A stretch of DNA of 7,427 nucleotides, taken from Flavobacteriales bacterium. Lineage in GTDB: Bacteria > Bacteroidota > Bacteroidia > Flavobacteriales_D > Sanyastnellaceae. Within the stretch, counting starts at the first letter, position 1. The number at the start of each line of letters is the position of its first letter. Made by a program: the position numbers and the translations under genes. The notes below the pieces were generated by a model. That model ran no database searches and had not been told where the DNA came from. It saw only the letters and a list, made by a program, of their open reading frames with translations. Where the stretch lies: positions 1-7,427 of the forward strand of contig CANGVZ010000095.1 in NCBI GenBank assembly GCA_947457285.1, in the 5' to 3' direction. Below, in pieces: positions 4,017-7,427 of this stretch.

Positions 4017-6455
4017 CTAGAGTTTCAATACCAACGTCAGAAAGAAACTCCGCGGGTCGCTGGGGATAATGCCCGGACCGGGGTAGCTCTCGGCGCGGCG
4101 GGTGAAATAGCTTTCATTGAAAACATTATTGCACGATGCCTCGAGACGAAAATATTTTTTGAAGTCATAACTCATGCTCACATCGCTAACCATGTAAGAC
4201 GGAATCAAACCTTCAACCGCCGTGGCAGTGCGTATCGCGTTGCTCGCGTCACTGAAATGTTCGCTCACATAATTGAATTGATAACTCACTCGGAATCTAC
4301 CATAGCTGAAATTGGTACCAGTACGCACAATCACTGGAGGTACCATCTCCACCTCATTGCCTTCTATGCCACTGTCATCACTGTTGATATATCGTGCATC
4401 GATGAGCGAACCGTTTACGAACACGCTCCAATCCCATTTCTCATTTTCATTCTTCAGTATGCGACGAATATTGAGTGCTCCAAAGGCTTCAATACCGACA
4501 TTACGACTCGCTGATACATTGGTGCGGTAACGGTAATCAATGAACAGTGGCGCTTGATCGGCGCGCAAAATTTGTCCAATACGATTGCTGTAATACAAGT
4601 AAAATCCAGTCAACTCATAGCTAAAGACATTCTCAATATCACCTTTGATACCGAGGTCAGCAGTGTATCCTCGCTCATCTTGTAAGTTGGGGTCAATTCT
4701 AAAATTCGGATTCTGAATGCGCAGGTCGGTAAAATTTATAGCACGATAATTCTGCGAAATATTTCCGTACACTTTCATCCTCTTGCCCACTCTATGCTGA
4801 ATGCCTAAACCAGCAATCACAAACGATCGCTCTCGATTGAGTGTCTCATTGATACGATTGTCAGCAACTACATTGCCTGCAAAATCGAATACGCGCTGCC
4901 TATAATAACCTTCAGCGCGTGTGGTGATGTGTTCAAAGCGCAGCCCCGGTGTAATGCTCGTGTTGCGACCGATTGTAAAAATGTGTTCTAAAAATGCAGC
5001 TAGGTTATAATTCGGGAAAACGTAATCACTCCCTTCGACATTGTCTGGTTGGAGATAGGTAAAATTAGGCTGATCTGTTGCGTCTGCCTCGCCTTGCACA
5101 GCGCGCGTATTGCCCCGATAGAGTCTCACGCCAGCGATAAAGGCGTTGTCCATTTGCATCCATTCATAACGATGCACCACACGTGCTTCGCTGCCGATAT
5201 TCCTGAATGCTCCGTCAATCAATGTTCTATTTTGATTAAAGTCAATCACATTGATGCGCTCAAGATTTCCTAAAGACTGTCTCCTCGCATTGAGCGCAAA
5301 CGTTCGCCAATTAAATTGCGTTGCCTTATTAAACTTATGTGTATAGTTTAAAGCCGCCAACTCCCAATCCACGCGAAACCAATTGCGGCTGCGCAGACTT
5401 TGTTGTGGATCGCGTTGGAAATTCAAATCGGTAAGTCCACCTGGTTGTTTGGCAAGATAATCCATGTGGGTGTATTCGAATTCCACTTTGTTCTTTTCAT
5501 TCCAAGCCCAACCAACATGCACAAATGCATTGTCCAATTCAAAATTGCTGTTGGGCCTCCAGCCATCACCCTGCTTATGCTGATAGTACGCGAGGTATGA
5601 GAATTTCTGATTTTTCGAAGTCCCCGAAATACTGTTGAATGAGTTTAAGAAGTTCCATGACCCTACGGTCTGTCTACCAACAAATTCGAAGCGCTTTTCT
5701 GGATTCGGCTTTTTAAACGTAAAATTTACCATGCCTCCGAACTGCGTTCCATACTGCAGTGATGCGGCGCCCCGAATGACTTCAATTTGTTCGAGTACCT
5801 CCGTAGGTGGAGTATAATAACTCTCTGGATATCCCAAAGCATCCGCACTGATATCATATCCATTTTGACGTGTATTGAAATTGGAAGTGCGATTGGGACT
5901 TAAGCCGCGGCCACCGATACCCAATTGCAATCCTGCGCCATCACTTTCCCAAATGTTTAAACCTGTAATACCTCCAAAGATTTGACGAGCATTATTGGTA
6001 GCAGTATTCGCTGTGAGATTCTTTAATAAGATGACCTCATTCTTTTTTCCCTCATACAAAGTGAAGTTTTGAATCCGTTGCAAGCGCTGAATTCCAAAGG
6101 TGCGCTCTTGTTCTTCCAGTATTTCCAATTGCTGCAGCGTAGAAGCCTTGGAAAAGACAACAGGAATATCAATATATTGCTCTCCTTGTCTAAGAGTGCA
6201 TTGTATTGAAACCGGCTCCAGCTGTAATGCGATGATTGCGATTGTATAATTGCCCTCTTTCAAATTTTCAAACTCAAAACTGCCATCCGTCGAGATTTCA
6301 GAAGTAATACCCGATTCTTTGATTACCGCTATTCCCTCTTCTACCTCACTTACTTCTACCCCAGAAATTTTCCCACGAAGCGTGCACTGTCCAATAGCAG
6401 TAGTTCTTATAAGTATGAGCCCTATCGTTATGATATGTAGATAAAACTTATTCAT
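4017..6455 (-). CDS. TonB-dependent outer-membrane receptor, FecA-like
   Basis: This 812-residue protein has all parts of a Bacteroidota TonB-dependent receptor. A signal peptide (1-22, cleavage AIG-Q) is followed by a carboxypeptidase-regulatory-like beta domain (about 24-102; TDGSFEFENLKEGNYTIAI). A linker with a TonB-box-like LQQLEILEE (108-116) precedes the plug (about 140-250; FGGITGLNIWESDGAG, GIGGRGLSPNRTSNF, VLEQIEVIRGAASLQYGTQFGG). The 22-strand barrel (about 258-812) ends LEASCNNVFNESYF and FFLTLVLKL. Such receptors import substrates across the outer membrane with energy from TonB-ExbBD. The plug resembles FecA-type siderophore or ferric-citrate receptors, so an iron complex is the likeliest cargo, but specificity cannot be read here. 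The ATG lies inside the end of the HTTM gene (8-base overlap, ATGAATAA), so translation is coupled and no separate promoter is expected. An Arg inside the signal peptide core (R17) is unusual. Length is normal and the frame is intact. Confidence 0.94.
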   Translation of the reverse strand: MNKFYLHIITIGLILIRTTAIGQCTLRGKISGVEVSEVEEGIAVIKESGITSEISTDGSFEFENLKEGNYTIAIIALQLEPVSIQCTLRQGEQYIDIPVVFSKASTLQQLEILEEQERTFGIQRLQRIQNFTLYEGKKNEVILLKNLTANTATNNARQIFGGITGLNIWESDGAGLQLGIGGRGLSPNRTSNFNTRQNGYDISADALGYPESYYTPPTEVLEQIEVIRGAASLQYGTQFGGMVNFTFKKPNPEKRFEFVGRQTVGSWNFLNSFNSISGTSKNQKFSYLAYYQHKQGDGWRPNSNFELDNAFVHVGWAWNEKNKVEFEYTHMDYLAKQPGGLTDLNFQRDPQQSLRSRNWFRVDWELAALNYTHKFNKATQFNWRTFALNARRQSLGNLERINVIDFNQNRTLIDGAFRNIGSEARVVHRYEWMQMDNAFIAGVRLYRGNTRAVQGEADATDQPNFTYLQPDNVEGSDYVFPNYNLAAFLEHIFTIGRNTSITPGLRFEHITTRAEGYYRQRVFDFAGNVVADNRINETLNRERSFVIAGLGIQHRVGKRMKVYGNISQNYRAINFTDLRIQNPNFRIDPNLQDERGYTADLGIKGDIENVFSYELTGFYLYYSNRIGQILRADQAPLFIDYRYRTNVSASRNVGIEAFGALNIRRILKNENEKWDWSVFVNGSLIDARYINSDDSGIEGNEVEMVPPVIVRTGTNFSYGRFRVSYQFNYVSEHFSDASNAIRTATAVEGLIPSYMVSDVSMSYDFKKYFRLEASCNNVFNESYFTRRAESYPGPGIIPSDPRSFFLTLVLKL

Positions 6456-7427
6456 AATGATAGAGCCATTTTTTAGGGGCGAAGCTGTCTTTTATTTCTA
6501 ATAAATTCAATTGATCATTAAATAACAATTGACTCGGCTTACCATTCAAAGTAACGTAGACTTCAGCGCGAACTGCTATATTTTCAGGGTTTGAAAGACC
6601 GTAGATATCACCTAGAAAATGAGCGTATTGCAGGATCATATCTGGCTGCATCGCCATCTGTTTCTCCTGGTGATCGTTCAAGAAATCACCATTGTAAACC
6701 ATTCCTTCTTTTCCTGTTGTTTTATCCTTGACATAAAAAGTAGCGGTACCCGCCTTTTCCATAAGCATCACACGCCAGCCGAATCGGTAGCCCTCTTCAG
6801 TCCAGAACATATTGCCTGGATAAAAAATGAATCGCCAAGGAAAAATCAATTGAAAACTTATGTATAAAGCTAAAAAAAACGCAATTAGCTTGGAAGGTAT
6901 CTTGGTACATGAAAACTCGATTTTATAATTGTCTCTATTAAAAAATCTCGTGAACGGAGCGTGCAGTCGCTGATGCCATTGAGGCGAAAAGAAAATAAGT
7001 GTACCACCAATCATCACTAATGGAAATACGCCTATCTGGAATAGAATACCTACCAAAACATGGAAAACGATTACTGCTATGTAGGCATATACACGCGTGC
7101 GCGACCACATCAAGAAAAATACAATGCTCAAATCGTAGAGCATTCCAAACCAACTAAAGACATACGGAGTAATAGACCAGGTGAAGGCCTCACCTATGAT
7201 GGGAAGTTTGTCGTGCGCGGGCAGCCACATCTTCAAAGGTAGTGCTTCGATTAGCCAAGTATAGTTGATCTTGGCTAGACCTGCATATACATAAACGATT
7301 CCCAACTGAATCTTGAAAATATGGACAGACCAAGCGGGCACACGGTCTGTCCATATTCCTTTTCGCAACCAAGCATCAAGAGAAAGATGGCGGTGCGCAG
7401 GAACAAAAATCAAAAGGAGACTAACGA
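6448..7427 (-). CDS. HTTM-domain (gamma-carboxylase-like) membrane protein, 5' end off the window
   Basis: The frame is open to the window edge, and the visible 325 residues are the C-terminal part of an HTTM protein, the bacterial relatives of vitamin K-dependent gamma-glutamyl carboxylase, which usually exceed 400 residues. Family marks are VPAHRHLSLDAWL near the visible start, GLAKINYTWL, FPWRFIFYPGNMFWTEEGYRFGWRVML, and the soluble tail with MAMQPDMILQYAHFL and LNGKPSQLLFND. Several hydrophobic segments (VYVYAGLA, YDLSIVFFLMW, AYIAVIVFHVLVGIL, LVMIGGTLIFF, LIAFFLALYISFQLIF) place it in the inner membrane. The in-frame TTG at 7411-7413 is not the true start, because the conserved sequence continues upstream (SLLLIFVPAHR). 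Whether bacterial HTTM proteins carboxylate glutamate is mostly unproven. Its stop overlaps the receptor's ATG by 8 bases, so both belong to one uptake-related operon whose promoter lies outside the window. From general recall, similar pairs occur in Bacteroidota, often near imelysin-type genes. Confidence 0.92.
   Translation of the reverse strand, partial: VSLLLIFVPAHRHLSLDAWLRKGIWTDRVPAWSVHIFKIQLGIVYVYAGLAKINYTWLIEALPLKMWLPAHDKLPIIGEAFTWSITPYVFSWFGMLYDLSIVFFLMWSRTRVYAYIAVIVFHVLVGILFQIGVFPLVMIGGTLIFFSPQWHQRLHAPFTRFFNRDNYKIEFSCTKIPSKLIAFFLALYISFQLIFPWRFIFYPGNMFWTEEGYRFGWRVMLMEKAGTATFYVKDKTTGKEGMVYNGDFLNDHQEKQMAMQPDMILQYAHFLGDIYGLSNPENIAVRAEVYVTLNGKPSQLLFNDQLNLLEIKDSFAPKKWLYHYE

Noticed and set aside
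6384..6389. Lipoprotein signal at Cys24 of the receptor
   Set aside because: The residue before the cysteine is Gln, which breaks the lipobox. A normal signal peptidase I site (AIG-Q) fits better.
4257..6444. Several plus-strand frames of 60-85 codons inside the receptor gene
   Set aside because: They are antisense shadows of a long, well-supported TonB-dependent receptor and have no recognisable domains.
6619..7372. Short frames on both strands inside the HTTM gene
   Set aside because: They overlap a conserved HTTM coding frame and show no independent protein features.
7411..7413. TTG as the true start of the HTTM gene
   Set aside because: The frame stays open to the window edge with hydrophobic family-like sequence before the conserved PAHR motif, and the visible length is well short of the family norm.

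Overview
This window most likely comes from a member of the Bacteroidota. It carries a long TonB-dependent receptor with an N-terminal carboxypeptidase-regulatory-like domain, start sites that mostly lack strong Shine-Dalgarno sequences, AT-rich spacers, and promoter-like boxes matching the phylum's TAnnTTTG -7 element. I cannot resolve the class or genus from sequence alone.

Layout. Positions 1-255 are AT-rich with no supportable gene. At 256-663 (minus) is a small two-helix membrane protein with a soluble tail that I do not recognise by name. The roughly 500-base gap at 664-1158 holds a short palindrome, a 58-codon minus-strand open frame (886-1062) that looks like the 3' end of a broken gene, and a compact block of degenerate octamer repeats (1058-1161). 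That block abuts the broken frame on one side and supplies the stop codon of the next gene on the other. At 1159-2152 (minus) are a YdeI/DUF1801-type protein and an HxlR-family regulator in a tight two-gene operon. The regulator faces a divergent NmrA-type NAD(P)-binding oxidoreductase (2226-3119, plus). The spacer between them holds a perfect 7+2+7 palindrome next to a good Bacteroidota -7 box. An exported DsbA-like thiol oxidoreductase follows on the plus strand (3189-3941). A short convergent spacer with two hairpins (about 3957-4001) separates it from a minus-strand pair that reaches the window edge: an HTTM (vitamin K-dependent gamma-carboxylase-like) membrane protein, 5'-truncated by the window end, whose last 8 bases overlap the start of a FecA-like TonB-dependent receptor (4017-6455).

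How the genes may work together. The HxlR regulator has one N-terminal cysteine, and the divergent pair resembles the ytfH/qorB arrangement of E. coli. I read this part as an electrophile or redox-stress module in which the regulator binds the palindrome and controls both directions; the DsbA-like protein may be co-regulated. The HTTM-receptor pair is probably a separate, translationally coupled outer-membrane uptake unit, plausibly for iron or an iron complex, with the HTTM protein in the inner membrane. No transposase, CRISPR array, tRNA or rRNA was seen. The strongest unexplained features are the octamer-repeat block with its flanking gene remnant and the coupling of an HTTM protein to a receptor.
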